From assembly GCF_013248905.1 (NCBI RefSeq), contig NZ_JABRVS010000001.1, positions 372,001 to 436,000 on the forward strand: a DNA stretch of 64,000 bases, in the 5' to 3' direction. This document shows, piece by piece, positions 25,714-35,192 of this stretch; the stretch's first letter is position 1; each line of letters starts with the position of its first letter. Both the position numbers and the translations under genes were made by a program. This DNA is from Shewanella sp. VB17. GTDB lineage: Bacteria > Pseudomonadota > Gammaproteobacteria > Enterobacterales > Shewanellaceae. Below the pieces are notes generated by a model that was given only the letters and a program-made list of their open reading frames with translations, was not told the DNA's origin and made no database searches.

Positions 25714-26074
25714 AGCTATTTACCTGAGCAAGCACTCGCTTATAACGCTTCTCATCACTAATACTAATGCGGATCATTCGCATATTATCATCTTCAGTTT
25801 TAATGACTTCTTTACGCCAATACCAATCTTTACCGGCAAATTCAATTTTACCTTCTTTCTTACCAACTTTGGGAAACCGTGTTTCTAATCTTGCATCAAC
25901 CATCACATTGTCTGCCGCCCACTGAGCATAAGTACGCTGCTCTAAGATAGGCATATTAGCCATCTGTTGGCCTAAACTTTTAGTGATGGACACCGCCGCA
26001 ATTGAAAAAATGGCTAAGGCTACAATGACCTCAAGTAAGGTCATTCCTTTGGTTTTATTGATGGTCGAAATCAT
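25691..26074 (-). CDS. gspI: Minor pseudopilin GspI
   Basis: The 127-residue protein has the prepilin motif KGMTLLEVIVALAIFSIAAVSI with E+5 and the GspI body feature WAADNVMVDARLE. It forms part of the pseudopilus tip with GspJ and GspK and is expected to start tip assembly. It overlaps gspH by 20 bases and gspJ by 23 bases, consistent with translational coupling. Confidence 0.92.
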   Translation of the reverse strand: MISTINKTKGMTLLEVIVALAIFSIAAVSITKSLGQQMANMPILEQRTYAQWAADNVMVDARLETRFPKVGKKEGKIEFAGKDWYWRKEVIKTEDDNMRMIRISISDEKRYKRVLAQVNSYVFNSEA

Positions 26075-26639
26075 CTTTTCTTCCTAAGGTTAATCGCCCC
26101 AGCCCATCACCCACAACTAAAGCCGTTACCTTATTACCTGATTCATCTTCGCTTACAAACGTCAACTCAAAAGCGCTCATTTCGCCACTTGGAAATAACA
26201 GAATTTGTGGCTCAGGAAACTTCTCTCTTTCCTCAGCCCACTGCTCCATTAAAGACTGACCCAAAAAGGACTCATCGTCTTCATCTTCTTGCGCTAAAGG
26301 CAAGCCATCAAGCATTAAGTCTATTTGTACACCTTCATTCATCTGCCGCTCAGATAACAGCCTATCTTGGGTTAAATCTTGCCATTTTTCATCATCATAA
26401 ACGACATATTTGTAGCTAGTGTCTTCGACGATAATGCCAATAAAAAAACCATTAAGGACAGTCTCATCAAGCACCATTTCAGTGGTCGCAATAAATTGCT
26501 TGGCTGTTGCTTCCAGTTTCTTTTTCTTATCTGATCCCCCCATTCCCATGGTAACAGCAGAAGCGGCCAGCCCCATTAAGAGGATGACCAATAAAACTTC
26601 CAGTAAGGTAAAACCCCTTTGATGCATACGCTTCATCAA
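26055..26639 (-). CDS. gspH: Minor pseudopilin GspH
   Basis: The 194-residue product has the prepilin motif QRGFTLLEVLLVILLMGLAASAV with E+5, followed by a beta-rich domain with a FPSGEMSAFEL segment typical of GspH/FimT proteins. It links the tip complex to the GspG shaft. It follows gspG by 52 bases. An alternative start four codons later is possible because two Met residues lie near the N-terminus. Confidence 0.92.
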   Translation of the reverse strand: MMKRMHQRGFTLLEVLLVILLMGLAASAVTMGMGGSDKKKKLEATAKQFIATTEMVLDETVLNGFFIGIIVEDTSYKYVVYDDEKWQDLTQDRLLSERQMNEGVQIDLMLDGLPLAQEDEDDESFLGQSLMEQWAEEREKFPEPQILLFPSGEMSAFELTFVSEDESGNKVTALVVGDGLGRLTLGRKDDFDHQ

Positions 26640-26691
26640 ATTTCAGCCTTAACAGTCACCATAGAATATGAATAAGCAGAAGATTCAGTGA

Positions 26692-27126
26692 TCACTGAAA
26701 GTTCTGTAGGTTCCAGTTACCAATATCATCTTCAGTCCCAGCCTGGCCATCCGGTCCTATGCTAAAAACATCAATCTTACTATTTTCACCAGGGCTCAAT
26801 AATAGGTAATCGTTTCTCCATGGATCTTGTGGTAAACGTTTCACATAGCCGTCTTCACGGTAATTACGTGGCACAGGTGTACTTGTCGGCTTTTGTGTTA
26901 GCGCTTCTAAACCTTGATCTGTTGTTGGATAGACACTGTTATCTAATTTATACATGTCTAAAGAGTTTTCTAATGCCACGATATCAGAGATCGCTTTTTG
27001 CACATCGGCTTTATCTTTGTTGCCCATGAGATTTGGCACAACCATAGACGCTAAAATACCCAAAATCACAATCACAACCATGACTTCAAGTAAGGTAAAG
27101 CCCTGTTGTTTTTTTCTTGTTTGCAT
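26692..27126 (-). CDS. gspG: Major pseudopilin GspG
   Basis: The 144-residue protein has the type II motif KQQGFTLLEVMVVIVILGILA with E+5 and the GspG body: YPTTDQGLEAL, PQDPWRNDYLLLSPG and SIGPDGQAGTEDDIGNW, the last being the calcium-binding loop. GspG polymerises into the pseudopilus shaft after GspO/PilD processing (the peptidase is not in this window). It is the best conserved gene of the operon. Confidence 0.96.
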   Translation of the reverse strand: MQTRKKQQGFTLLEVMVVIVILGILASMVVPNLMGNKDKADVQKAISDIVALENSLDMYKLDNSVYPTTDQGLEALTQKPTSTPVPRNYREDGYVKRLPQDPWRNDYLLLSPGENSKIDVFSIGPDGQAGTEDDIGNWNLQNFQ

Positions 27127-27186
27127 TAACTACATCCTCTTAATAAAACCATTCTGCATCATCAGCGAATACAGAAAATAAAACCA

Positions 27187-28410
27187 CTAACCACTAACCA
27201 TGTTATTCAACTCTAAAATCGGTTGTAAAATGGCCAGTACAATAAACAGTACCACAGCGGCCATACTCACCACTAACAAAGGTTCAAATACACCTAAGGC
27301 GATATTGACATTGGACTCGAACTCTCTATCTTGATTGTCAGCGGCTCGTTCGAGCATCTGCTCCAACTGACCACTTTTCTCACCCGATGCAATCATATAG
27401 AGCATCATAGGAGGGAAAAGTTTCGTATTGCCTAATGCTGCACCTAAACTTGTCCCCTCACGTACTCGCGCTGTGGCATCTTCAACCCCGGCACGCACTT
27501 TCACATTAATCAGTACTTCACTGGCGATACGCATCGCATCTAATAGGGGAACTGCGCTGGCAGTTAAGATACTTAAAGTACGCGCAAACCTTGCTGTATT
27601 CAGCCCCTTACTAACACGCCCAATCACGGGTAATACCAGTAAATAGGTATCATATTTCATTCGATAAACAGGTTTAGTTAGCAGACGCTTAAGCAAGACA
27701 AACATACCAACACCGACTCCTAAAACAATGAGGCCATAATCTCTAATAAAGTCTGAGGCGGCGATCAACAGCAGAGTTGTCCAAGGTAACTCTTGGCCCA
27801 TATGTTCAAACTGACCCACCACTTCAGGCACTACTGCGGCAAGCAAAATAGCAATCACACTGATAGCCACCACGGTTAATACCACCGGGTAGATCATGGC
27901 TTGAGTCATCTTATTTTTTAGCTGTTGACGACGCTCGGTGTAATCGGCCAACCGATTAAGTACCACTTCTAAGTGGCCCGATTTCTCACCTGATGCCACC
28001 ATCGCGCGGTAAAGATCGTCAAAGATATAAGAAAATTCAGCCATAGAGTCAGCCAAACTATAACCTTCAACCACCCGTGAACGTACGGCCATGATCATAC
28101 TGGCTAATCGGTCTTTTTCACATTGCTGGCCGACGGCCTTTAATGCTTCTTCTATCGGTAAGCCTGCTGCCACTAATGTGGCAATTTGACGTGTGATTAA
28201 GGCCAGTTCAGCGACTGAAATTCCACGCTTAAAAACATGCTTACCAGTAGAGTTAGCTTTGGCTTCTTTTTCGGTCACTGGCACGATTTCCAGTGGCATT
28301 AAGCGCAGCTCTCTTAGCTGACTTCTGGCATGACGAGCGGTATCGGCTTCCATCACCCCTTTTTGCTGCTTACCCTTATTATCTAACGCCTTATATTCAA
28401 ATGCTGGCAT
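27187..28410 (-). CDS. gspF: Type II secretion platform protein GspF
   Basis: The 407-residue polytopic protein has two repeated cytosolic GspF domains and three membrane segments (about 171-193, 224-243 and 375-397). ATGF-like motifs appear as VASGEKSGHLEVVLNRLADY and IASGEKSGQLEQMLERAADNQ, one in each repeat. It is the inner-membrane platform on which GspE acts. The gene starts 3 bases after gspE. Confidence 0.95.
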   Translation of the reverse strand: MPAFEYKALDNKGKQQKGVMEADTARHARSQLRELRLMPLEIVPVTEKEAKANSTGKHVFKRGISVAELALITRQIATLVAAGLPIEEALKAVGQQCEKDRLASMIMAVRSRVVEGYSLADSMAEFSYIFDDLYRAMVASGEKSGHLEVVLNRLADYTERRQQLKNKMTQAMIYPVVLTVVAISVIAILLAAVVPEVVGQFEHMGQELPWTTLLLIAASDFIRDYGLIVLGVGVGMFVLLKRLLTKPVYRMKYDTYLLVLPVIGRVSKGLNTARFARTLSILTASAVPLLDAMRIASEVLINVKVRAGVEDATARVREGTSLGAALGNTKLFPPMMLYMIASGEKSGQLEQMLERAADNQDREFESNVNIALGVFEPLLVVSMAAVVLFIVLAILQPILELNNMVSG

Positions 28411-28413
28411 CAG

Positions 28414-29982
28414 TTACTCCTCACGAGTGACACGAAGTACTTCTTCTAATGTGGTTTTACCCGCCAGCACTTTACTCATGCCATCGTGTCGAATACTCGG
28501 CGTTGATTTGCGTATGTGCCTCTCAATTGCCAGCTCGCCTCGTCCGGTATGGATTAATTCGCGAACATCATCATCGACCACTAAAAGTTCATGAATACCA
28601 GTACGACCGCGATAACCATTGTGGCTGCAACTTTTACACCCTTCAGCACGATAAATCACCCGAGTGTCATCATCAGCCATGCCTAATAAAGCACGTTCAC
28701 TTCTATCTGGCACATGTTCAGACTTGCAATCTTTGCATAAAGTACGGATTAAGCGTTGAGCTAATACGCCAAGCAAACTCGATGATACAAGAAATGGCTC
28801 TACTCCCATGTCCTGTAATCGAGTAATAGAGCCTGCTGCGGTATTAGTGTGTAAGGTCGATAGTACCATATGGCCAGTTAATGACGCTTGAACGGCAATT
28901 TGCGCCGTTTCTAAGTCGCGAATTTCACCAATCATCACCACATCGGGATCTTGACGCAATACAGCGCGTAAGCCACGAGCAAAGGTCATATCTACTTTGG
29001 TGTTAACCTGAGTCTGGCCGACGCCCTCTAGCTCATATTCAATAGGATCTTCTACCGTCAATATGTTAGTGTCTTTTGAATTAAGCTCGGTAAGACCTGC
29101 GTACAAGGTGGTACTCTTACCTGAGCCTGTTGGCCCGGTCACCAAAATAATGCCGTGAGGTTTGCGAATTAATTCTTCGTACAACACTTGTATTGCACTT
29201 GTCATGCCCAGCTGTACTAGGTCTAAGTTACCGGTATTTTTATCCAATAAACGTAACACCACCCGCTCACCGTGACTCGATGGCATGGTCGATACTCGCA
29301 CATCCACCGCACGGCCACCAATACGCAATGAAATACGGCCATCTTGTGGTACCCGCTTTTCGGCAATATCGAGACGTGCCATTACTTTAATCCGCGAAAC
29401 CAGTAAAGATGACAGCTTACGGTTTGGCTTAAGCACTTCTTTTAGCACGCCATCAACACGAAAACGAACCACCAACTGCTTCTCGTAGGTTTCGATATGA
29501 ATATCAGACGCTTCTTCTTTAATTGCTTCCGATAACAAGGCGTTAATCAACTTAATGATTGGCGCATCATCATCTCCTTCTAACAAATCTTCTGTTTGCG
29601 GCAGCTCTTCGGCCAAGGTGAATAAATCCATCTCATTGCCGATATCTTCCATTAACTGTTGCGCTTCTGATGAATTAGCTTGGTAAGCCATGGTCAGTTT
29701 CGTTTCAAATTCAATGGCCTCAAGCTCGACTAACGGCAAGTCGCGTCCGGTATAACGCCTAGCTTCAAGTAGGGCCGCCACAGGTGAATCCTGAGTATGA
29801 AACAAGGTTAGCACCTCATCTCGCTTATCCAACACCAGCTTAAAGCGGTGCGCAAAAGCGAACGGTAAGCGCTCTTTACTGTACGAATGAAACACTTCAT
29901 CGGTTTCATTTTCAGCCGTTAAGCTTAATTCACTACTCACTTGAGCCAGTTCATCAAGTTGAGTGATTGCTGATTCACTCAT
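28414..29982 (-). CDS. gspE: Type II secretion ATPase GspE
   Basis: Counted from ATG 29982, whose ATGAGTGA overlaps the gspD stop, the product is 522 residues; a GTG five codons earlier is less likely. The Walker A loop GPTGSGKST is at 283-291, with the Asp box VEDPIEYE, Walker B DPDVVMIGEIRD and the His box. A zinc-binding Cys tetrad (CKDC and CKSC) lies near residues 415-460. The N-terminal domain binds GspL. This ATPase powers pseudopilus assembly. It is full length with intact motifs. Confidence 0.96.
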   Translation of the reverse strand: MSESAITQLDELAQVSSELSLTAENETDEVFHSYSKERLPFAFAHRFKLVLDKRDEVLTLFHTQDSPVAALLEARRYTGRDLPLVELEAIEFETKLTMAYQANSSEAQQLMEDIGNEMDLFTLAEELPQTEDLLEGDDDAPIIKLINALLSEAIKEEASDIHIETYEKQLVVRFRVDGVLKEVLKPNRKLSSLLVSRIKVMARLDIAEKRVPQDGRISLRIGGRAVDVRVSTMPSSHGERVVLRLLDKNTGNLDLVQLGMTSAIQVLYEELIRKPHGIILVTGPTGSGKSTTLYAGLTELNSKDTNILTVEDPIEYELEGVGQTQVNTKVDMTFARGLRAVLRQDPDVVMIGEIRDLETAQIAVQASLTGHMVLSTLHTNTAAGSITRLQDMGVEPFLVSSSLLGVLAQRLIRTLCKDCKSEHVPDRSERALLGMADDDTRVIYRAEGCKSCSHNGYRGRTGIHELLVVDDDVRELIHTGRGELAIERHIRKSTPSIRHDGMSKVLAGKTTLEEVLRVTREE

Positions 29983-32212
29983 TGCTGCTATCTTCACTAA
30001 CGGCGGTGCTCTTTTCTACAGTACTGTCTTCTGCACTAGTTCTTTCTGAGTGACTGCCTTCACTGCTCGCGGCAGCCTCGGCTTCGGCATCAATGGCGTC
30101 TTGCGCTTTACTCTCAGAAATCGATTTCAAGGCATCATCACTTCTGCGCATTTTAGTGTCGAGCCCTTTACCTGCTTTGTAACGCTCAAGTATGTCATTC
30201 ACTTCTGGCGGTAAATACTCAGATTGGTTCCATTCTTCAAGTACTGGCACCTGACTATCAGGCATCAGGTTTATGCCTCGCTCTAGCTGCTCTAGCTGTA
30301 ATGCTCTGAAATAATTATATTTACGCCCAGCAACCCCATTCATCGTACCTTCATCTCGAATAATGGTGGGTTTAATAAATATCATCAAATTACTTTTGGT
30401 TTTTTTACTTGACGAGGATCTAAACAACCAACCAATAACAGGGATATCGCCTAAAAATGGCACTTTTTGTACACTTTCTTGCACACTTTCTTGAATTAAG
30501 CCGCCTATCACCACAATTTCGCCATCATCGGCCATCACTGTGGTGGTGACATTGCGCGTCGAAATCGTAATATCTATATCTGTGGTGCCGTTAACATTCG
30601 AGACTTCTTGTTCAATGACTAATTTAACTGAATTGCCTTCGTTTATTTGCGGGGTCACTTTCAGTATCACCCCGACAGGTTCACGTTCAACCGTTTGCAG
30701 CGGGTTGCCATTGCCACTGTCTGAGGCTTGAGAGGTGCCTAATATCGGTACCTCTTCACCTACGGTGATGGTGGCCTCTTCGTTATCTAATGTGGTCACT
30801 GAGGGCGTCGATAATACATTTGAGGTGGTATCACTGGCGACCGCTTGTACTAGGGCGCCAAAATCTCCCATAGTTACGCCCCAGGCCATGCCACTCACTT
30901 TGCCTATGGCACTAGCCAGTGCGGTAATATCACCAGGTGTATCAGGGTTATTCTCACATTTAGCACCACTAACATTATCTCCGCCTGGACAGACAAGGTC
31001 TCCCTCCACAGGCTTCATATCCCAAATACCGGCGCCAACCTCACCAATGGTGGGACCAATGTTGTTAAACTGAGTTCCACCACCGGCTAGCGAACCCATT
31101 TGCACACCAAAGGCCACATTGTCGCCGTCACCCACTTCAACAATGATGGCCTCGACTAAGACTTGTGCGCGGCGAATATCAAGCTGATTGATCACGCTGT
31201 CAATGGTGCGCATTTGATCTGGCTCTGCGGTGATAATCAAGGCGTTGGTGCCAGTATCAGCCATAATATTCACTTCATTACGCTTTTTACTGCCGCCCCC
31301 TTTTGGGGAAGCGCCCACATTAGCGTCGACCAATTTCTCAGCGACACCGGTTAATACTTCGACCAACTCTTCTGCATCAGCGTATTTAAGGTAGCGAACT
31401 TTGGTATTGCCTGCGCTTGCCTGCTCGGCATCAAGCCTTTTAATTAAGCTGACCACACGTTTGCGACTTTTCTCATCACCACTGACCAATACCGCATTCA
31501 TGCGCTCATCGGCCACCACTTTAGGCGACTTACCTGGTGTTCGAGACTGGTTGGTGCTAGAGCGGTATAAGGCCTCAACAATACGCACAATTTCGCCTGC
31601 GGAGGCATAATCCAGTGGTACCACCTCTACTGCAGTATCACCTTGCTTGTCGACTCGGCGTACGATTTCAACCAATTTATTTACCACAGCCGCTCGGCCA
31701 GAGATCATCAGTACATTCGACGGGTCGTAATTAACCACATTACCGCCACCGGCATTATCGTTAAGCTGGCGAAGTAGCGGAGCTAACTGCTTAGCTTCTG
31801 TGTTATATAGCGCGACAATGCGAGTGACCATTTCATCACCGACACCGGGAATATTATCATCGGCAACACGAATGGACGCTGTTTTCGCGTCCTTGTCTTT
31901 GATAACCTTGATGATGTTATTGTCCATTTCGACAACAGCATAACCGTAGACCTGAAGCACATTGAGGAAGAATTGATAATATTGCTCATTATTGAGGAGA
32001 TCATAACTGCGCACATTGATCTTACCGCGCACTGTTGGGTCAACAATAATAGTTTTGTTTAAATTTTTACCAACAACGTTGATAAACTCTTCAATATCAG
32101 TTCCTTTAAAATTAGCCGCATACTGCTCAGACCAAGCAAGCGGTGACATCAGTAGTGACGCACCCATTACCATTCCTGCGATTAACTTCTTACGAATGTA
32201 CTTCTTATGCAT
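29975..32212 (-). CDS. gspD: Type II secretin GspD
   Basis: The 745-residue protein has a signal peptide (about 1-28, ending LAWSEQ), the N0 domain (NFKGTDIEEFINVVGKNL), three N-domain repeats and the secretin channel with VPFLGDIPVIGWLFRSS. A loop with two cysteines (CPGGDNVSGAKC) lies within the secretin region. The last ~50 residues are an Ala/Ser/Glu-rich low-complexity tail after the predicted S-domain. It forms the outer-membrane channel. The 146 bases between gspC and gspD contain a short hairpin. Confidence 0.95.
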   Translation of the reverse strand: MHKKYIRKKLIAGMVMGASLLMSPLAWSEQYAANFKGTDIEEFINVVGKNLNKTIIVDPTVRGKINVRSYDLLNNEQYYQFFLNVLQVYGYAVVEMDNNIIKVIKDKDAKTASIRVADDNIPGVGDEMVTRIVALYNTEAKQLAPLLRQLNDNAGGGNVVNYDPSNVLMISGRAAVVNKLVEIVRRVDKQGDTAVEVVPLDYASAGEIVRIVEALYRSSTNQSRTPGKSPKVVADERMNAVLVSGDEKSRKRVVSLIKRLDAEQASAGNTKVRYLKYADAEELVEVLTGVAEKLVDANVGASPKGGGSKKRNEVNIMADTGTNALIITAEPDQMRTIDSVINQLDIRRAQVLVEAIIVEVGDGDNVAFGVQMGSLAGGGTQFNNIGPTIGEVGAGIWDMKPVEGDLVCPGGDNVSGAKCENNPDTPGDITALASAIGKVSGMAWGVTMGDFGALVQAVASDTTSNVLSTPSVTTLDNEEATITVGEEVPILGTSQASDSGNGNPLQTVEREPVGVILKVTPQINEGNSVKLVIEQEVSNVNGTTDIDITISTRNVTTTVMADDGEIVVIGGLIQESVQESVQKVPFLGDIPVIGWLFRSSSSKKTKSNLMIFIKPTIIRDEGTMNGVAGRKYNYFRALQLEQLERGINLMPDSQVPVLEEWNQSEYLPPEVNDILERYKAGKGLDTKMRRSDDALKSISESKAQDAIDAEAEAAASSEGSHSERTSAEDSTVEKSTAVSEDSSNE

Positions 32213-32298
32213 GTTAACTTCCCATAAAACTTAAGCTGTTTATCACTTGCTGTCCTAGCTAAAAATACTAAGGATGCAGTGTGCTTTATTCACACATA

Positions 32299-32317
32299 CA
32301 CGCCCTGATATGGCGTG
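32299..32317 (-). other. Hairpin in the gspC-gspD spacer
   Basis: CACGCC (32299-32304) pairs with GGCGTG (32312-32317). Transcribed on the minus strand it forms a 6-bp stem with a 7-base loop and no U run, so it may tune gspD relative to gspC or stabilise the message rather than terminate it. Confidence 0.3.
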
Positions 32318-32358
32318 CGGCGAATGCTATTATTATTTTCATATAACGTTAGTTACTG

Positions 32359-33270
32359 CTATTGATGAGGTAAACTGAACAAGATCTCAATCAATTGTCC
32401 GTCACGTTCAACCATCAAAGAAACGTCAGTTAAATCGGATAATTGTGACATCACCTCTAATGCTTGAGTCATCTCAGTTAGATCATAACCATTAATAGAT
32501 TTTGCTAAGTCATTGGCTTTAAAACCCGCCTGTGTAAACAGTTCCCTGTCTTTACCGGCATTGAGGCGATAACCTTGTAGTTCTTCCCCATTCTGTACCG
32601 GGGATATGGCTAAATAGTCAGTTAACTTGCTCGGATCCGCTAACAGCTCATCTCTGGACTCCAGTAACTCCTCAATAACCTGACTATTTTGGCGTTGATC
32701 CACTTTGCGCACCGATTTAGCTTGCTGTAGCTGCTTATTGGCTTGGCCATTGGTCTCATATTTAAGGCCATCTAGCATTAAGGTTTCATAGCGGCCACTG
32801 TTAGTAATGATGATGCGATCGGCATATACCTCTTTTAGTGATGCTGATGTGCCCTTAATTTTATCTCCGAGACCATAAGTATTTTGACTGCCGCTGGATT
32901 CAACCACAGCCAAACCTTTTTGTTGTGACGTCGATGCGACAACCCCAGTTAATTGAATTGATAAAGAAGTCTTAGGTGCATCAGTCATTTGTTCTTCAAC
33001 TTCAGCCACTATGGGCTTTTTAGCGCCAAGTTCGGCATTGCCAAAAAGTGATAATGCTTGTAATTGAGACACATTAATACTCTTGCCTGATCCCACGCTA
33101 GTCGGGGTTGGGCGCCAGTTAGACGTAGGCTCTGAGGCTGGGACTAATTTCCATGAGATTTGAGCTAAAAGGTAAATGGCAATGATTAAGCCGCCAAAAA
33201 AAACACTATTGCTCAAAGGTTTATGCGGAATGTCCGCCGCCTTGTTGATAATTTTATCTAATAAATCCAT
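32359..33270 (-). CDS. gspC: Type II secretion protein C
   Basis: The 303-residue product has one membrane helix near residues 23-40, a Pro/Ser-rich linker, the homology region (SLSIQLTGVVAS, QNTYGLGDKI and YADRIIITNSGRYETLML) and a C-terminal PDZ-like domain with YRLNAGKDRELFTQAGFKANDLAKSINGYDL. GspC connects the platform to the GspD secretin and contributes substrate selection. It is the first gene of the operon and diverges from hslR over about 250 bases. Confidence 0.93.
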   Translation of the reverse strand: MDLLDKIINKAADIPHKPLSNSVFFGGLIIAIYLLAQISWKLVPASEPTSNWRPTPTSVGSGKSINVSQLQALSLFGNAELGAKKPIVAEVEEQMTDAPKTSLSIQLTGVVASTSQQKGLAVVESSGSQNTYGLGDKIKGTSASLKEVYADRIIITNSGRYETLMLDGLKYETNGQANKQLQQAKSVRKVDQRQNSQVIEELLESRDELLADPSKLTDYLAISPVQNGEELQGYRLNAGKDRELFTQAGFKANDLAKSINGYDLTEMTQALEVMSQLSDLTDVSLMVERDGQLIEILFSLPHQ

Positions 33271-33522
33271 ATAATGTGGACCCTCGACACAGGTCTCTGT
33301 TCTGATTAAGATAATTTAGTGAATGTGCCTCATGCTAACCTAGACTGCTAATAGCAACAAGTCTACAATTTTAGCTTATTGGCGAAAAGGGGCAAAATAT
33401 GTTATTTTTGCGCGTCTAAATAAGGGCCTTTGCAGTCACTATCGAGAAGAATTCTTTTGATAATCGACGCAACAATTTCGTTTTCTGCACGCAGCCATTG
33501 TTAGTATTATCATGGAGATTCG

Positions 33523-33921
33523 ATGACTAAACCCACTGAAGAAATACCCTCTATCCGCCTAGACAAGTGGCTTTGGGCTGCACGTTTTTATAAAACGCGT
33601 GCCATTGCCAAAGAGATGATTAATGGTGGTAAAGTGCATTACAATGGCCAGCGAGTAAAATCTAGCAAGGTTGCAGAACTGAATGCTATCATCAAGTTAA
33701 GGCAGGGGCATGATGAAAAACAAATTGTCATAAAAAAATTATCAGAACAAAGACAAAAAGCAACAGTTGCGCAAACTTTGTACCAAGAAACACCAGAAAG
33801 TGTAACGAAACGTGAAACCTATGCCGAAGCCAGACGGCTAAACGTGCTCAATAACCCAGCTCCGGACCATAAACCGGATAAAAAACAACGCCGTCAGTTA
33901 ATACGCTTTAAAGAGAGTTAA
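33523..33921 (+). CDS. hslR: Heat-shock protein 15 (HslR)
   Basis: The 132-residue basic protein has an N-terminal S4 RNA-binding domain: IRLDKWLWAARFYKTRAIAKEMINGGKVHYNGQRVKSSK. Hsp15 binds the 50S subunit carrying a nascent chain released after premature termination and helps recycle it. The C-terminal part is rich in Lys, Arg and Gln, as is usual. It is followed by hslO, which is the common order. Confidence 0.93.
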   Translation: MTKPTEEIPSIRLDKWLWAARFYKTRAIAKEMINGGKVHYNGQRVKSSKVAELNAIIKLRQGHDEKQIVIKKLSEQRQKATVAQTLYQETPESVTKRETYAEARRLNVLNNPAPDHKPDKKQRRQLIRFKES

Positions 33922-33962
33922 TTTCCATTTGTTGCATTTCATTGGATAGCAGCAATCCATTT

Positions 33963-33990
33963 CGGCTCCAAACATGTGGAGCCGTTTATT
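33963..33990 (+). terminator. Terminator-like hairpin between hslR and hslO
   Basis: CGGCTCCA (33963-33970) pairs perfectly with TGGAGCCG (33977-33984) over a 6-base loop, followed by TTTATTA. It could partly terminate hslR transcription. A GTG within this hairpin is in frame with hslO but is not its start. Confidence 0.6.
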
Positions 33991-34017
33991 ATACAAGATG
34001 ATTATTGTGGAACAAAC

Positions 34018-34878
34018 ATGAGTAAAGATAATTTACATCGATATCTATTTGAAAATACAGATGTTCGTGGCGAACTGGTACAACTTGAGAAGAGCTATCA
34101 AGAAGTACTTGCTGCACACGACTACCCGACTGTAATTCAATGTCTACTGGGTCAATTGCTTGCGGCAACTTCGTTGTTAACCGCGACCTTAAAGTTCGAT
34201 GGTGATATTAGTGTACAGCTGCAAGGCAATGGCCCAGTTTCATTCGCTGTGATCAATGGCAACAATCTACAGCAACTGCGTGGGGTAGCGCGTTTTAATG
34301 GTGAATTAAGCGATGATGCCGATTTACAGCAATTGTTTGGTAAAGGTCAGATGATTATCACGCTAAGTCCAAAGGAAGGTGAGCGTTACCAAGGTGTCGT
34401 GGCGATGAGCCAGCCTAATTTAGCCGCCTGTCTAGAAGATTACTTCACTCAATCGGAACAACTTGCTACTTCTATCACATTGTTTGCAAATGGCAAGCAG
34501 GCTGCCGGTATCTTGTTACAGGAGCTTCCAAGCGAAGACGATCATAACGTTGAGTTTGAGCACCTAACTCAATTAACAGCAACCATTAAAGCAGAAGAGT
34601 TGTTTGAACTTGAAGCTGAGGATGTATTACATCGTCTTTATCATCAAGAAGAAGTCCTGCTGTTTGATCCCGTAATTGTGACCTTTTCGTGTACCTGCTC
34701 ACGAGAGCGCAGTGCATCGGCGATACGCACGGTATCAAGAGAAGAGATTGCCTCAATCATTGCTGAAATGGGCAAAGTTCAGATGGGATGTGATTACTGT
34801 AATACTAGCTATGAATTCGACTCTATTGATATTGAGGCTATTTTTAGCCACATTCAAGCACCCGATAAAAAGCAATAA
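34018..34878 (+). CDS. hslO: Redox-regulated chaperone Hsp33 (HslO)
   Basis: Translation from ATG 34018 gives 286 residues starting MSKDNLHRYLFENTDVRGELV, the usual N-terminus. An earlier GTG lies inside a hairpin and is rejected. The redox switch is visible near the C-terminus as CxC (SCTCSRERS) and CxxC (GCDYCNTSYEF), the four cysteines that bind zinc when reduced. Hsp33 holds unfolding proteins during oxidative stress. A strong hairpin follows the stop. Confidence 0.95.
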   Translation: MSKDNLHRYLFENTDVRGELVQLEKSYQEVLAAHDYPTVIQCLLGQLLAATSLLTATLKFDGDISVQLQGNGPVSFAVINGNNLQQLRGVARFNGELSDDADLQQLFGKGQMIITLSPKEGERYQGVVAMSQPNLAACLEDYFTQSEQLATSITLFANGKQAAGILLQELPSEDDHNVEFEHLTQLTATIKAEELFELEAEDVLHRLYHQEEVLLFDPVIVTFSCTCSRERSASAIRTVSREEIASIIAEMGKVQMGCDYCNTSYEFDSIDIEAIFSHIQAPDKKQ

Positions 34879-35192
34879 CCTCCACAGATTGATGCAACAA
34901 TACAGCGAATAATACGCTGTATTGTTGGGCTTAGCCCCGTCTGTTTACCTCGATTAAAATACCGTCATGGTAGGTTATTGGATGACAATACCAATATGTT
35001 TTTTCACCCTTTTCACGATCTTCCTCACACATTCATTTTCTGCTTAAGTTACAATCGATACAGCGCAAAAAAAGACCTACCCAAGTGACCAAAAAAATGC
35101 GAAATTTAGCATGCAGAAATCACCTGGGCAATCGACACTAAACTGACAAAGATCAGCCCCTAATTCAGACCTCAACAATGGAGACCTTACAA
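34879..35192. other. Intergenic region hslO to pckA
   Basis: About 314 bases without a gene. It holds the perfect hairpin at 34895-34927 and the pckA promoter and leader in the second half. No clear regulator site was assigned. Confidence 0.5.
34895..34927 (+). terminator. Perfect 13-bp hairpin downstream of hslO
   Basis: CAACAATACAGCG (34895-34907) and CGCTGTATTGTTG (34915-34927) are exact complements around a 7-base loop, 16 bases after the hslO stop. No T run follows, so it may be a Rho-independent terminator of weak type or an RNA-stabilising stem. Confidence 0.6.

Noticed and set aside
33976..34017. Upstream extension of hslO from GTG 33976
   Set aside because: The GTG lies in a hairpin loop after hslR, and Hsp33 proteins normally begin near the ATG at 34018.
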